Notes: generated by a model from the sequence alone, not told the origin. Positions 32,993-43,563 are shown, counted from the stretch's first letter. The stretch: DNA of 47,235 nucleotides from JACVRW01 sp036519295 (GCA_036519295.1 DATDLN010000201.1:1-47235); one strand, 5' to 3'. Numbers and translations are program-made.

Positions 32993-35370
32993 TCCGGCAG
33001 TCGGTCTGCGAGGTCCATCCATGGGAGATCCGCGAGGTCGAGCTGGACCTCGACGTGCTCGCGCAGATGGAGTCCGTGCTCGCGCTGTCGAACGGGCACA
33101 TCGGCTTCCGCGCGAACCTGGACGAGGGCGAGCCGCACGGTCTGCCGGGCACGTACATGAACGGCGTCTACGAAGCCCGCCCCCTTCCATACGCGGAGGC
33201 CGGCTACGGATATCCCGAAGCCGGCCAGACGGTCGTGAACGTCACCGATGGGAAGCTCATCCGGCTGCTCGTGGACGACGAGCCATTCGACGTCCGTTAC
33301 GGCGAACTGCGATTGCACAAGCGGGTGCTGGACATGCGAGCGGGCACGCTCTCACGCGAGACCGAGTGGCGCTCGCCCGCGGCGCAGGCGGTGCGCGTTC
33401 GGTCGGTGCGCCTCGTCTCCCTCGTCCAGCGAGCGGTGGCGGCGATCCATTTCGAGGTGCAGCCGCTCGAGGCGCCGGCGCGGCTCGTAATTCAGTCGGA
33501 GCTGGTGGCCAACGCACCGTTGCCGGAGCCACATGACGGCGATCCGCGCACCACCGCCGCGCTGCGTTCCCCGCTCGTCTCCGAGCACTCCGCCCTGCAC
33601 GCCCAGCGCGTCTGCCTCGTTCACCGGACGCGGGCCAGCCGCCTGCGAGTGGCCGCGGCCATGGACCACCTGGTCGGGGGGCCGGAGGGCACTGAGGTAT
33701 CGGCGGAGGTGACCGGGGACCTGGGCCGGCTGACGGTCACATCCGACCTCCCGGCCGACGGGACGCTGCGGGTCATCAAATTCCTGGCCTACGGCTGGTC
33801 CGCTGTGCGCTCGCTCCCCGCCATGGTCGACCAGGTGGAGGCGGCAGTGGCCGAGGCCCGCCACACCGGCTGGGACGGGCTGGTCGCGGCCCAGCGGGAG
33901 CAGCTCGACGACTTCTGGAGCCGCGCCGACGTCGAGCTGGATGGTGACCCGGAGCTCCAGCAGGCCGTGCGTTTCGGGCTCTTCCATGCATTTCAGGCGA
34001 GCGCGCGGGCCGAGCAGAGAGCAATCCCGGCGAAGGGGCTGACCGGCCCGGGCTACGAGGGGCACGCCTTCTGGGACAGCGAGACCTTCGTGCTGCCCCT
34101 GTTGACATACACCGTCCCCGATGCCGCGCGCCAGGCCCTTCTATGGCGCCACTCCATTCTCCCGCTCGCGCGGAAGCGGGCCGCCGAGCTGGGTTTCCAC
34201 GGAGGGGCCTTTCCTTGGCGCACGATCCACGGCGAGGAGTGCTCCGGGTACTGGCCGGCGGGCACGGCCGCCTTCCATGTGTCCGCGGACGTGGCCGGCG
34301 CGGTGTTGCGCTACGTCGACGCGACGGAGGACCACGCGTTCGAACGCGACGCAGGCGTCGAGTTGCTGGCGGAGACCGCCCGCCTCTGGAGCTCGCTGGG
34401 CCATCACGACCCGGTGGACGGCTTCCGCATCGACGGCGTCACCGGGCCCGACGAGTACAGCCCGGTCTCTGACAACAACGTTTACACAAACCTCATGGCG
34501 CAACGGAACCTGGTCGCGGCAGCCGAGGCCGCCGAGCGGCACCCCGACTCGGCGAAGCGGCTCGGGGTGGACGATGCGGAGATCGCGTCCTGGCGCAGCG
34601 CGGCCGAGGCCATGGTCGTGCCCTGGGACGAAATGCTCAGCGTTCATCCGCAGTCCGAGGGATTCACCCATCACCAGGAGTGGGACTTCGAAGCGACCCC
34701 GCCGGAGGCCTACCCCCTGCTTCTGCATTTCCCTTACTTCGACCTGTATCGCAAGCAGGTCATCAAGCAGGCCGACCTCGTGCTTGCCCTGCACTTGCGC
34801 GGCGACGCATTCAACGACGAGGAGAAGGCCCGCAACTTCGAGTACTACGAGCAGCGAACCGTCCGTGACTCCTCGCTCTCCGCCTGTACGCAAGCCGTCC
34901 TGGCGGCGGAGGTCGGCCATATCGAGCTTGCCTACGACTACTTCGGCGAGGCGGCCCTGATGGACCTCGACGACCTGGAGCACAACACCCGCGACGGGGT
35001 CCACATCGCCTCGCTCGCCGGGGCCTGGATCGCCGCCGTGGCGGGCTTCGGCGGCATGCGCGACCACGGCGGCGAACTGGCCTTCGCCCCGCGTCTCCCG
35101 GAGGATCTCGGGCGCCTCTGCTTCCGGCTCATGTACCGCGGCCGGCTCCTGAAGGTGGAGGTCCGGGACGACACGGCGTCCTACACGCTTCTCGGCGGCG
35201 AGCCGCTCGAGGTGAGCCACCACGGGAAACCGCTCCGCCTGAGCGGCGACGGCCCGGCCACGCGCGAGGTCCCTCCGCCCCCCGCCCGGGAGCGACCATC
35301 GCAGCCGCCGGGTCGGGAGCCGCGCGAGCGGAGGCGGGTCTGGGAGAAGACCGCCTCTGGCTCGGACTAG
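32989..35370 (+). CDS. GH65 disaccharide phosphorylase (trehalose/maltose/kojibiose type)
   Basis: A 793-aa cytosolic glycoside hydrolase family 65 enzyme. It has the N-terminal beta-sandwich (NGHIGFRANLDEGEPHGLPGTYMNGVYE), the (alpha/alpha)6 catalytic barrel with the general-acid Glu489 in DGVTGPDEYSPVSDNN, FPWRTIHGEECSGYWPAGTAA, and the phosphate-site KQVIKQADLVLAL. It splits a disaccharide with inorganic phosphate into beta-glucose 1-phosphate plus glucose. Which disaccharide is used cannot be decided. The last 40 residues are Pro/Arg-rich, disordered, and end inside a 22-bp tandem duplication. Confidence 0.93.
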   Translation: MIRQSVCEVHPWEIREVELDLDVLAQMESVLALSNGHIGFRANLDEGEPHGLPGTYMNGVYEARPLPYAEAGYGYPEAGQTVVNVTDGKLIRLLVDDEPFDVRYGELRLHKRVLDMRAGTLSRETEWRSPAAQAVRVRSVRLVSLVQRAVAAIHFEVQPLEAPARLVIQSELVANAPLPEPHDGDPRTTAALRSPLVSEHSALHAQRVCLVHRTRASRLRVAAAMDHLVGGPEGTEVSAEVTGDLGRLTVTSDLPADGTLRVIKFLAYGWSAVRSLPAMVDQVEAAVAEARHTGWDGLVAAQREQLDDFWSRADVELDGDPELQQAVRFGLFHAFQASARAEQRAIPAKGLTGPGYEGHAFWDSETFVLPLLTYTVPDAARQALLWRHSILPLARKRAAELGFHGGAFPWRTIHGEECSGYWPAGTAAFHVSADVAGAVLRYVDATEDHAFERDAGVELLAETARLWSSLGHHDPVDGFRIDGVTGPDEYSPVSDNNVYTNLMAQRNLVAAAEAAERHPDSAKRLGVDDAEIASWRSAAEAMVVPWDEMLSVHPQSEGFTHHQEWDFEATPPEAYPLLLHFPYFDLYRKQVIKQADLVLALHLRGDAFNDEEKARNFEYYEQRTVRDSSLSACTQAVLAAEVGHIELAYDYFGEAALMDLDDLEHNTRDGVHIASLAGAWIAAVAGFGGMRDHGGELAFAPRLPEDLGRLCFRLMYRGRLLKVEVRDDTASYTLLGGEPLEVSHHGKPLRLSGDGPATREVPPPPARERPSQPPGREPRERRRVWEKTASGSD

Positions 35371-35392
35371 GACCGCCTCTGGCTCGGACTAG
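35349..35392. repeat. 22-bp perfect tandem duplication spanning two stop codons
   Basis: The 22-bp unit beginning GACCGCCTCTGG at 35349 is repeated exactly at 35371-35392. Each copy ends in CTAG, which gives TAG on both strands: the GH65 gene stops in copy 1 and the convergent inhibitor-like gene stops in copy 2. A recent slippage duplication is the simplest explanation. Confidence 0.9.
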
Positions 35393-35802
35393 GACCGGGG
35401 GGCCGGGCCCAGCAGCGCCCGATTGAGCCGCCAGCGTTCGATCTCACACGCGTCGGTGAGCGTGAACCGCGCCGAGACAGGCTCGCCGCCGAGCGTTCCG
35501 TCGATCGTCGCCACCGCGGGCCCGCCGTAGACCTGGGCGCACACCCTGTCCTCCGGTACCGTCGCCAGGTCCGCGCGCGTGAGCCCGCCGAGGCGACGGC
35601 AGGTCGCGCTCGACGCGTCCGCGCCCAGCACCTCGCACTCGACCTCTACGTGGCGCGCCGGCGTTTTCCCCTCCGCCGGGCGGACCACTACCTCGAGGCG
35701 CGCCGCGGCGCCGGGCTCGCCACTCGGCTCGTCGGCCCCGTCGCCACCGCCCGCGGCCGCGAGGGCCAGTGTGCACATCGCGGCCGCGGGGAGGAGCTTC
35801 AT
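35389..35802 (-). CDS. Exported subtilisin-inhibitor-like (SSI) protein
   Basis: A 137-aa small exported protein. Residues 1-20 form a signal peptide (MKLLPAAAMCTLALAAA); a Gly/Asp linker follows. The remainder has the four-cysteine pattern of the SSI family (C56, C68, C88, C119) and its characteristic CAQVYGGPAVATIDGTLGG and FTLTDACEIERW, close to the C..YGGP..A.V.G and GCEI.RW of Streptomyces inhibitors. SSI proteins block subtilisin-type proteases. The stretch around the expected lipobox reads LALAAAGGGDG without a cysteine, so it is probably secreted rather than lipid-anchored. The reactive-site loop is not obvious, so inhibitor activity is uncertain. Confidence 0.72.
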   Translation of the reverse strand: MKLLPAAAMCTLALAAAGGGDGADEPSGEPGAAARLEVVVRPAEGKTPARHVEVECEVLGADASSATCRRLGGLTRADLATVPEDRVCAQVYGGPAVATIDGTLGGEPVSARFTLTDACEIERWRLNRALLGPAPRS

Positions 35803-35838
35803 GCCCCTTGTTGTAGCGGAGAGGCTGCCCGTGCGCGA

Positions 35839-35854
35839 GGGCCGGGCTCGGCCC
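35839..35854 (-). terminator. Hairpin downstream of lon
   Basis: GGGCCG-GGCT-CGGCCC, a perfect 6-bp stem with a 4-nt loop, lies 23 nt beyond the lon stop codon. No T tract follows. It may end the lon transcript before the inhibitor-like gene. Confidence 0.45.
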
Positions 35855-35876
35855 GGACCGGAGCGATGGCTTTCCG

Positions 35877-38162
<2,286 letters not shown>

Positions 38163-38180
38163 TCGCCTCTCCATCAGCAA

Positions 38181-38205
38181 CTTACGTTCGGTAAGCAAGA
38201 GTCTA
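38181..38205 (-). promoter_or_regulatory. Promoter -10 and palindrome upstream of lon
   Basis: On the minus strand TAGACT (38205-38200) is a plausible -10 box, and CTTAC-N5-GTAAG (38181-38195), a perfect inverted repeat, overlaps the predicted start site. This is a fitting position for a stress repressor, though it does not match the HAIR (HspR) or ClgR consensus closely. Confidence 0.45.
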
Positions 38206-38243
38206 GCGATGGTCAGGGCGCTTGACTGCTGATGGTGCCGAAA

Positions 38244-38282
38244 ATCTCAGTCCATGCGGCTGAGATCCATTTTCCTGAGATC
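38244..38282 (+). repeat. Inverted and direct CTGAGAT repeats upstream of rpiA
   Basis: ATCTCAG (38244-38250) and CTGAGAT (38260-38266) form a perfect 7-bp inverted repeat; CTGAGATC recurs at 38275-38282, fifteen bases after the previous copy. The three sites lie 116-154 bp before the rpiA start and resemble a multi-site operator or an upstream RNA hairpin. Confidence 0.5.
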
Positions 38283-38397
38283 GGGGACCGACGCGCGTGC
38301 CTGCCACCGGCTTTCGACGCCCGGCAAGACGGTAGTGACCATCGATCGCCGCCGTAGGCGCTCGACCCCGCTCGTGCGCCGTGCGATCCTCCCGCTC

Positions 38398-39075
38398 GTG
38401 AGCGACGACGACGTCACGGCCCGCGCCGCTGCCGCGTCCGCCGCGGCCGAGCTGGTCGAGCCGGGCATGACGATCGGGCTAGGCTCGGGACGGGCGGTGT
38501 GGAAGGTCGTCGAGCTGCTCGGCGAGCGTGAAGCGGTGCGGGCGGCGACGGCGTCCGAGCGCACCGCGGAGCTGGCTCGAGCGGCCGCCATCGAGGTCGT
38601 GGAGCTGGACGGCTCCCTCGAGCTCGACCTCGCGCTCGACGGCGCCGACGAGGTGGACCCCCGGCTGCGCCTGATCAAGGGCGGAGGCGGGGCGCTGCTC
38701 CGTGAGAAGATCGTGATCTCGGCGGCGCGGCGGTTCGTGGTGGTGGCCGAGACGCCGAAGCGGGTGCAGCACCTCGGCGAGCACCATCGACTGCCGGTGG
38801 AGGTCGCGCGCTTCGGCTGGCGCGACACGCGCCGACGGCTCGCGCCGCTGCTGCCGGACGCCGTGCGCCGCGCGACCGACGGCGAGCCGTTCCGGACGGA
38901 CGAGGATCACTACATCCTCGACTGCGCGCTCGGCCCCGACGCTGACCCCGACCTGCTCGCCCACGAGCTGGAACACGTGCCGGGCGTGATGGAGCACGGC
39001 CTCTTCATCGGCATGGCGGAGCGCGCGCTGCTGGGCCGGCCGGACGGCGGCGTGGACGTGCTGGAGGGCGGGTAG
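38398..39075 (+). CDS. rpiA: Ribose-5-phosphate isomerase A
   Basis: A 225-aa isomerase of the pentose phosphate pathway, interconverting ribose 5-phosphate and ribulose 5-phosphate. Family motifs are GMTIGLGSGRAVWKVVELL (phosphate loop), DLALDGADEVDPRLRLIKGGGGALLREKIV (with the catalytic Asp, Glu and Lys region), and the C-terminal GVMEHGLFIGMAERALLG. GTG 38398 gives the usual length and N-terminus (SDDDVTARAAAASAAAELV); the frame is open further upstream to 38254 but that part is Arg-rich and not family-like. It is alone on its strand, between divergent lon and convergent cpaB. Confidence 0.93.
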   Translation: MSDDDVTARAAAASAAAELVEPGMTIGLGSGRAVWKVVELLGEREAVRAATASERTAELARAAAIEVVELDGSLELDLALDGADEVDPRLRLIKGGGGALLREKIVISAARRFVVVAETPKRVQHLGEHHRLPVEVARFGWRDTRRRLAPLLPDAVRRATDGEPFRTDEDHYILDCALGPDADPDLLAHELEHVPGVMEHGLFIGMAERALLGRPDGGVDVLEGG

Positions 39076-39087
39076 CAACCGCGGCGG

Positions 39088-39801
39088 TCACAACTCGCCC
39101 TCCGCGATCGACGTCCTACCACTGCGCGCCTCGTCCCCCGGCGGGCGCACGAGCAGCCGGATCTCGCGGCTGAAGTTCTCGGCCGCCGCGAGATACACGG
39201 CCTGTCTGAGACTGACTCGCAGGGTTGCAAGGATCGTCCCGGTCCTCGCCGCCCCCTCCATCTCGCTCTCGGGGCCGGCCGCGGTCTCCGCGCCGCGGAG
39301 CCCGAGCAGCTCCACGTCCTGGAGCGCCACGAACGTCTGACCCGCGCCCTCGCGCGCCTCCGTCGAGACGATCGCGTCCACGCGCGCGCCGGGCGCCGCG
39401 CCGGCGAGCGCGCCGCCACCGGTGACGGCCACCTCGACCGCCCGTTCTCCGCGGCGGAGCCCCATTCCCCGCGACCCGTCACCGCCCGGCCCCTGGAGAT
39501 GGCCGGCGGTGAGATAACCGCCTGCGGCAACCGCGGCCGCGGTCCGGGCCCCTACCACACGGGCCGCACCCCGGAGCACGTCGGGAGGGGCATAGCCGGC
39601 GGGCACACGTCGCAGCGCGAGCGACCCCCGCCCGATCCGGGAGTCGGCCGGCAGGTCGCGGGTCGCGACGACCACCGGCACGAGCGGCCCGACTCGCGCC
39701 TCCACCCTGTGCTCGCGTTGCCGCACCTGCGACGCGGCCAGGCCGCCGCTCGCAAGGGCCAGCGCGAGAACCACGAGCCCGCGCCGCCGCCGCGCCTTCA
39801 C
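39088..39801 (-). CDS. cpaB: CpaB/RcpC-family SAF-domain protein (Flp pilus assembly)
   Basis: A 237-aa membrane-anchored protein: an N-terminal signal/anchor (RGLVVLALALASGGLAAS, 8-25), a SAF domain (PVVVATRDLPADSRIGRGSLALRRVPAGYAPPDVL, then AAGGYLTAGHL), and a C-terminal RcpC/CpaB-like part (GERAVEVAVTGGGALAG, GARVDAIVS, VALQDVELLGL, RVSLRQAVYLAAAENFSREIRLLVRP). CpaB assists Flp/Tad pilus assembly. No other tad gene is present in the window, so a separate locus or a different role must be assumed. Its GTG overlaps the histidine kinase stop (GTGA), making it the third gene of a two-component operon. Confidence 0.82.
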   Translation of the reverse strand: MKARRRRGLVVLALALASGGLAASQVRQREHRVEARVGPLVPVVVATRDLPADSRIGRGSLALRRVPAGYAPPDVLRGAARVVGARTAAAVAAGGYLTAGHLQGPGGDGSRGMGLRRGERAVEVAVTGGGALAGAAPGARVDAIVSTEAREGAGQTFVALQDVELLGLRGAETAAGPESEMEGAARTGTILATLRVSLRQAVYLAAAENFSREIRLLVRPPGDEARSGRTSIAEGEL

Positions 39802-40883
39802 GCGGCGAGGTCCGGGCCGAATGCGCCCGGCGGGCCGAGCGCGCCGGATGGACCACCCGCCCCGCGCGCCAGCTCCGAACCGTCCCCGGAGGCGGGATGC
39901 GCTCCGTCCGAAGCGCGCGACGCCGGCTCGGAGCCGTCCGCGGTGGCGCGGTGCGCCCGGTCCGAAGCGCGCGACGCCCGCTCCGGACCGTCCGCAGAGG
40001 CGCGACGCGCCCCGTCCGAAACGCGCGACGCCGCCTCGAGACCGTCCGCGGAGGCGCGACGCGCACCCTCCGAGGCGCGCGACGCCGGCTCCGGACTGTT
40101 CTCGGAGGCGGGATGCGCTCCGTCCGAAGCGCGCGACGCCCGCTCCGGGCCTTCCCCCGAGGCGCGGGCCGCCCGGTTCGAAGCCGGCCGCTCCGGCAGC
40201 TCCAGAACCGCCAGAGTCCCCGCTGCGTGCACGTCGACCAGGAGCCGCCCGCCCAGATCGCGCGCGGCCTGGGAGGCGATCGCGAGTCCGTTCCCGCGTC
40301 CCGGCCGGTTCGTCCCGGCGGCCCCCCGATCCCCTTCACCGGGCGTCCGCATCAGTTTCCGATTGCGATTGCGGAACTCGAGGCGGATCCCTCCAGGCAT
40401 CCGCCGTGCTCTCAAGTCGAGCTCGCCCGCGCCGTGCTCGGCCGAATTCGCCATCAGGTTCCCGACCGCCTGGGCGAGGCGGCCTCGGTCCGTCAGCGCG
40501 GTGGCAGGGCCGGCCCGCCAGTCCAGCGAGCAGCGTCGGAGCGCCGCCCGCCACGGCTCGAGTGCCGCTCGAACGAACGGGGCGAGCTCCACCTGCGACA
40601 ACGGACCGCCCGCGGCCCGCCGGCCGCGCCGGGCGGCCCCGAGGTCGGCGAGCCCGGCACGGAGCCGCTCGAGCTGAGCGTCGAGTACGTCGGCGTGACG
40701 CGCCGCTGCAGGATCGCGGCGTATCTGCTCGCAGGCGAGTGCCAGCGCTGTCGCGGGACCGCGCAGCTCGTGCTCGGCGCGGCCCATCAACTCGAGCCGC
40801 CGACGTAGCTCCCGGAGTGCGGCGAGCCCAACGGCCAGACAGGCCACGGCGACAACGAGGCACGCGATGCCCACCGCGCTCAC
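39798..40883 (-). CDS. Histidine kinase with a repetitive C-terminal tail
   Basis: A 361-aa single-span sensor kinase. Residues 3-23 form a membrane segment (VGIACLVVAVACLAVGLAAL) with no extracellular sensor. The dimerisation H box is AEHELRGPATAL (H38). The ATPase domain shows the N box NLMANSAEHG, G-box RPGRGNGLAIASQAARDLGG and LLVDVHAAGTLAVLELPE. From about residue 255 onward a low-complexity tail of roughly six 18-residue repeats follows (consensus about RASDGAHPASGDGSEPAS), listed separately. The GTG overlaps the response-regulator stop and its own stop overlaps cpaB. With no periplasmic domain, its signal must be membrane or cytoplasmic. The tail is unusual. Confidence 0.85.
   Translation of the reverse strand: MSAVGIACLVVAVACLAVGLAALRELRRRLELMGRAEHELRGPATALALACEQIRRDPAAARHADVLDAQLERLRAGLADLGAARRGRRAAGGPLSQVELAPFVRAALEPWRAALRRCSLDWRAGPATALTDRGRLAQAVGNLMANSAEHGAGELDLRARRMPGGIRLEFRNRNRKLMRTPGEGDRGAAGTNRPGRGNGLAIASQAARDLGGRLLVDVHAAGTLAVLELPERPASNRAARASGEGPERASRASDGAHPASENSPEPASRASEGARRASADGLEAASRVSDGARRASADGPERASRASDRAHRATADGSEPASRASDGAHPASGDGSELARGAGGPSGALGPPGAFGPDLAA
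39870..40195. repeat. 54-bp tandem repeats, about six copies, coding in the kinase tail
   Basis: The core TCCGAAGCGCGCGACGCC and close variants begin at 39907, 39961, 40015, 40069, 40123 and 40177, an exact 54-bp period (18 codons). Copies 1-5 are well conserved, the outermost ones degenerate. On the minus strand they encode Ala/Ser/Arg/Glu-rich units of the kinase C-terminus. Because the period is a multiple of three, copy-number change keeps the reading frame. Confidence 0.9.
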
Positions 40884-41587
40884 AGCGCCTCCGTGAGCTT
40901 GTAGCCGACCCCGCGAACGTTCACGATCCACGGTCGCGGCGACGGCCGCAGCTTCTTGCGCAGACGGCAGGCGTGGGCATCGAGCGTGCGGGTGTTGCCC
41001 GCCGAGAGGAAGCCCCACACGTCGCGCAGCAGCTCCTGCTTGCCGTACACGCGCCCCGGATCCTCGGCCAGGGCGTGCAGCAGGGCGAACTCCTTGGCCG
41101 ACAGCTCCACGCGGCGGCCGCCGAGCCGCACGGACCTCGTCAGCGGGTCCACTGTCAACTCGCCCACCCGCAGCACGCCCCGGCGGCGCCGCCCCTCGGC
41201 TCGTCGCAGCACGGCCCGGATACGCGCGAGCAGCTCCGCATAGAGGAACGGCTTCGACAGATGATCGTCGGCCCCCCGAGCGAAGCTGCGCACCCGGTCG
41301 GCCTCGCCATCGCGGCCGGTGAGCACGATCACCGGCAGCTCAGGGTCGATTCTCGACGCCAGACCGTCGGCCGCCCTGACGCGGTCGAGCAGGTGGAGGC
41401 CGCTGCCGTCCTCGAGCAGGAGGTCGAGCACGACGAGCGCGGGCTGGCGCACCTCGATCGCCCGCAGACCCTCGCCCACCCCGCTCGCGCCGGCGACGCG
41501 GAAGCCGTCGGCGGCGAGATTGTCGAGCAGGAAGGCGCGCGTCGCGTCGTCGTCCTCCACCACAAGGATCAAGCGCTGCTGGTCCAC
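40880..41587 (-). CDS. OmpR/PhoB-family response regulator
   Basis: A 235-aa two-component regulator. The receiver has acidic VVEDDDATRAFLL, the phospho-Asp in LVVLDLLLEDGSG, VIVLTGRDGE and the lysine in DDHLSKPF. The winged-helix output domain is complete (LTVDPLTRSVRLGGRRVELSAKEFALL, GRVYGKQELLRDVWG, LDAHACRLRKKL, IVNVRGVGYKL). It starts at GTG 41587 with only a weak ribosome site, and a hairpin lies in the leader. Its TGA overlaps the kinase GTG. It probably controls its own operon, including cpaB. A truncated near copy is found at the right end of the window. Confidence 0.94.
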   Translation of the reverse strand: MDQQRLILVVEDDDATRAFLLDNLAADGFRVAGASGVGEGLRAIEVRQPALVVLDLLLEDGSGLHLLDRVRAADGLASRIDPELPVIVLTGRDGEADRVRSFARGADDHLSKPFLYAELLARIRAVLRRAEGRRRRGVLRVGELTVDPLTRSVRLGGRRVELSAKEFALLHALAEDPGRVYGKQELLRDVWGFLSAGNTRTLDAHACRLRKKLRPSPRPWIVNVRGVGYKLTEAL

Positions 41588-41601
41588 ATCCCAAGAAGGA
41601 C

Positions 41602-41620
41602 GGCGAGCAAGAAGCTCGCC
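41602..41620 (-). promoter_or_regulatory. Hairpin in the leader of the response-regulator gene
   Basis: GGCGAGC-AAGAA-GCTCGCC is a perfect 7-bp inverted repeat 15 bp before the start codon. In the transcript it would sit beside the ribosome site and might limit translation; it could also be a protein-binding site. Confidence 0.4.
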
Positions 41621-42032
41621 CCGGCTGCCCAGCGTTCCGGCTCCGGCCTACAAATGCCGCTTGCAATGGGCCGGCGCGGCAGCACGACGAGCGCCCGCTG
41701 GCTCTTCAATGGTCATAGACTGAACGCCACCGGGAGCCTGGGCGGCGGCGAATTTACAGCAGCTCAGGGACGCCACCCGCTCCAGCGGAGGCGGTCGCTC
41801 GCCGCTCAATGCGTGACCGCTAGTCCAAGCGTCAAGATCGCACCAAGGGACGACAGGACAGTAAGTGCCCATTCGGGCCTGATTGCCCAATGCGTCCGGG
41901 GCGGGCGGTGTAGGGTTGCGCGCCGCCGGCGCGGTGACGGCATCGGCCAGGCCGCAAGGCTCCGCATGTCCGGCGCCGCGCCCTCCGATGGCCCATTGCC
42001 TAGCGGATGGGCTGCCTGCTCGCGGCCGCTCG
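41621..42032. other. Non-coding interval, one doubtful small ORF
   Basis: This stretch separates the two-component operon from the multicopper oxidase. A 53-codon minus-strand frame (41967-41806, starting MRSLAAWPMPSPRRRR and ending in a hydrophobic TVLSSLGAILTLGLAVTH) could encode a tiny membrane protein; GGAGGG lies 12-13 nt upstream. Without a recognisable relative I leave it as a possibility. No other gene or RNA is evident. Confidence 0.3.
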
Positions 42033-43520
42033 TCAGCCCTGTCGCTGATCGCCTCCGTGCTGCGGCGATGTCGCTCCGCTGCGCCCGGGCCCTTCGATCA
42101 ACACTGTGCCCATCATGCCGTTGTCCTCGTGGGCAAGGATGTGGCAGTGATAGACGTACTCGCCGGTGAAATCGACGAAGTGCATGCGGATAACGATCTC
42201 GCCGCGAAACGGCAGTGGGAAGGTGTCCGCTAGGCCGCGGGCGTTGTACGGGCGCCCGTTCACCGACATCACTTGGAAGTCGTTCACGTGGATGTGGAAC
42301 GGATGCCGCTCGCGGGTGACGTTGCGGATGGTCCACTCCTCGACCGCGCCCAGTTTCACGCGCTGGTCGACGCGGTTGTCGTTGAACTGTTTTCGGTTGA
42401 TGAAGAACTTGTTCGTCTCGGTGTTCTCCGAGAACACAAGCGTTCGACGGCGGTCGACGTTCATGTTTTGAAGATCCGGCAGCGGGCCCATCGACGTGGG
42501 CAGCTCCGCGCGCTCGAGGGCGGGCCGATTGGGCCGCACCGTCGCCAGAATGCGGGTGGGATATTTGTCCCCGGCAGGCCCTGTGTTCATCTTGAGAGTG
42601 CGCAGGTGATAGTCGCCGCCACCGTGGCCCTGAACCAGCACGTCGTAGCGCTTTGCTGGCGGCAAGGTGAGCTTCTTTGCGCTCCATACTTGCCCGACGG
42701 GATTGCCGTCTTCCGCGATCACATGGAAACGCGACCCGTTTAGCTGCAGCCGATACCAGATGTCCGCGCTCTGATTCCCTAGACGCCAGAGCTGCGTCTC
42801 ACCCGGGCCGATGCGTAAAACGGGGTTGACCTGGCCATTCACCGTGCGTGTCGTGGGCGCGCCCGAGTCGATGCTGCGAAAGACGATGCTGTCGGTCTTG
42901 GTCAGCTGAACATCCTTGAGGACCACGTTTCGCTCGACGATGTTGCGCAGCGCTTCGGGCAGTCGCCCTGTAAGGCCGTCGACGATGAGCGTCCCTGACA
43001 AGCCTCCCATTACCTGCGGCTCCGCGTTGCCCACGGGCGCGTCGTGATAGTGGGAGTGGTACCAGTACGTGCCGGGGGTGGCGTCGAGCGGGACGTGAAC
43101 CACGTACCGCGCGGTTGTCCCCGGCGGCACCGTGCGCAGGACGTTGTCGGACCTCCCCGACGGCGACACGTGCATCCCGTGGAAGTGTATGTTCGTCGGA
43201 AACCGCAGCTTGTTCACCAAGGTGAGGAGCAGCGTGTCGCCCGGGCTGAGCCGAAGAGTCGGTCCGGGGAAGGAATCGTTGTAGGCGCGCCCCAGGACGC
43301 TCCGGCCGCCCACACGCACCATGCTCTCGTTCGCCACCAATCTCGCCCTCAGCACGCCGTTCTCGCTCGCAAGGGTCCGCGGGGCCTGGAACGGCTTGCC
43401 CTGTTTAGTCGGAAAGGTGGTTTTGACGCGCGGTACGGCGGCGGTCACCACACCGGCCGCGGCGCAGCAGGCGAGCGAAACAACGGCTCCCAGAGCAAGT
43501 CGAGCCCGGCGCTCGTTCAC
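42033..43520 (-). CDS. Multicopper oxidase (laccase/CopA-like), exported
   Basis: A 495-aa exported cupredoxin oxidase. The N-terminus (NERRARLALGAVVSLACCAAAG) is a signal peptide, possibly Tat-dependent. All four copper-binding motifs are present: HFHGMH (112-117), WYHSHYHD (H155, H157), HPFHIHVNDF and HCHILAHEDNGMM with the type 1 Cys and axial Met. It couples oxidation of a metal or phenol to reduction of oxygen. Compared with the neighbours the DNA is clearly less G+C-rich (the line at 42361-42420 is about half G+C by my count) and uses more A/T third positions, suggesting acquisition from elsewhere. GTG 43520 follows GGGAGA by 11 nt. Confidence 0.92.
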   Translation of the reverse strand: MNERRARLALGAVVSLACCAAAGVVTAAVPRVKTTFPTKQGKPFQAPRTLASENGVLRARLVANESMVRVGGRSVLGRAYNDSFPGPTLRLSPGDTLLLTLVNKLRFPTNIHFHGMHVSPSGRSDNVLRTVPPGTTARYVVHVPLDATPGTYWYHSHYHDAPVGNAEPQVMGGLSGTLIVDGLTGRLPEALRNIVERNVVLKDVQLTKTDSIVFRSIDSGAPTTRTVNGQVNPVLRIGPGETQLWRLGNQSADIWYRLQLNGSRFHVIAEDGNPVGQVWSAKKLTLPPAKRYDVLVQGHGGGDYHLRTLKMNTGPAGDKYPTRILATVRPNRPALERAELPTSMGPLPDLQNMNVDRRRTLVFSENTETNKFFINRKQFNDNRVDQRVKLGAVEEWTIRNVTRERHPFHIHVNDFQVMSVNGRPYNARGLADTFPLPFRGEIVIRMHFVDFTGEYVYHCHILAHEDNGMMGTVLIEGPGRSGATSPQHGGDQRQG

Positions 43521-43563
43521 GGCATGAAGTCTCCCATCGAGGTCTTTGCCGTTCGAGTCACAG

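Noticed and set aside
39870..40195. CRISPR array
   Set aside because: The 54-bp units are contiguous with no unique spacers and remain in the coding frame, so this is a protein-coding tandem repeat.
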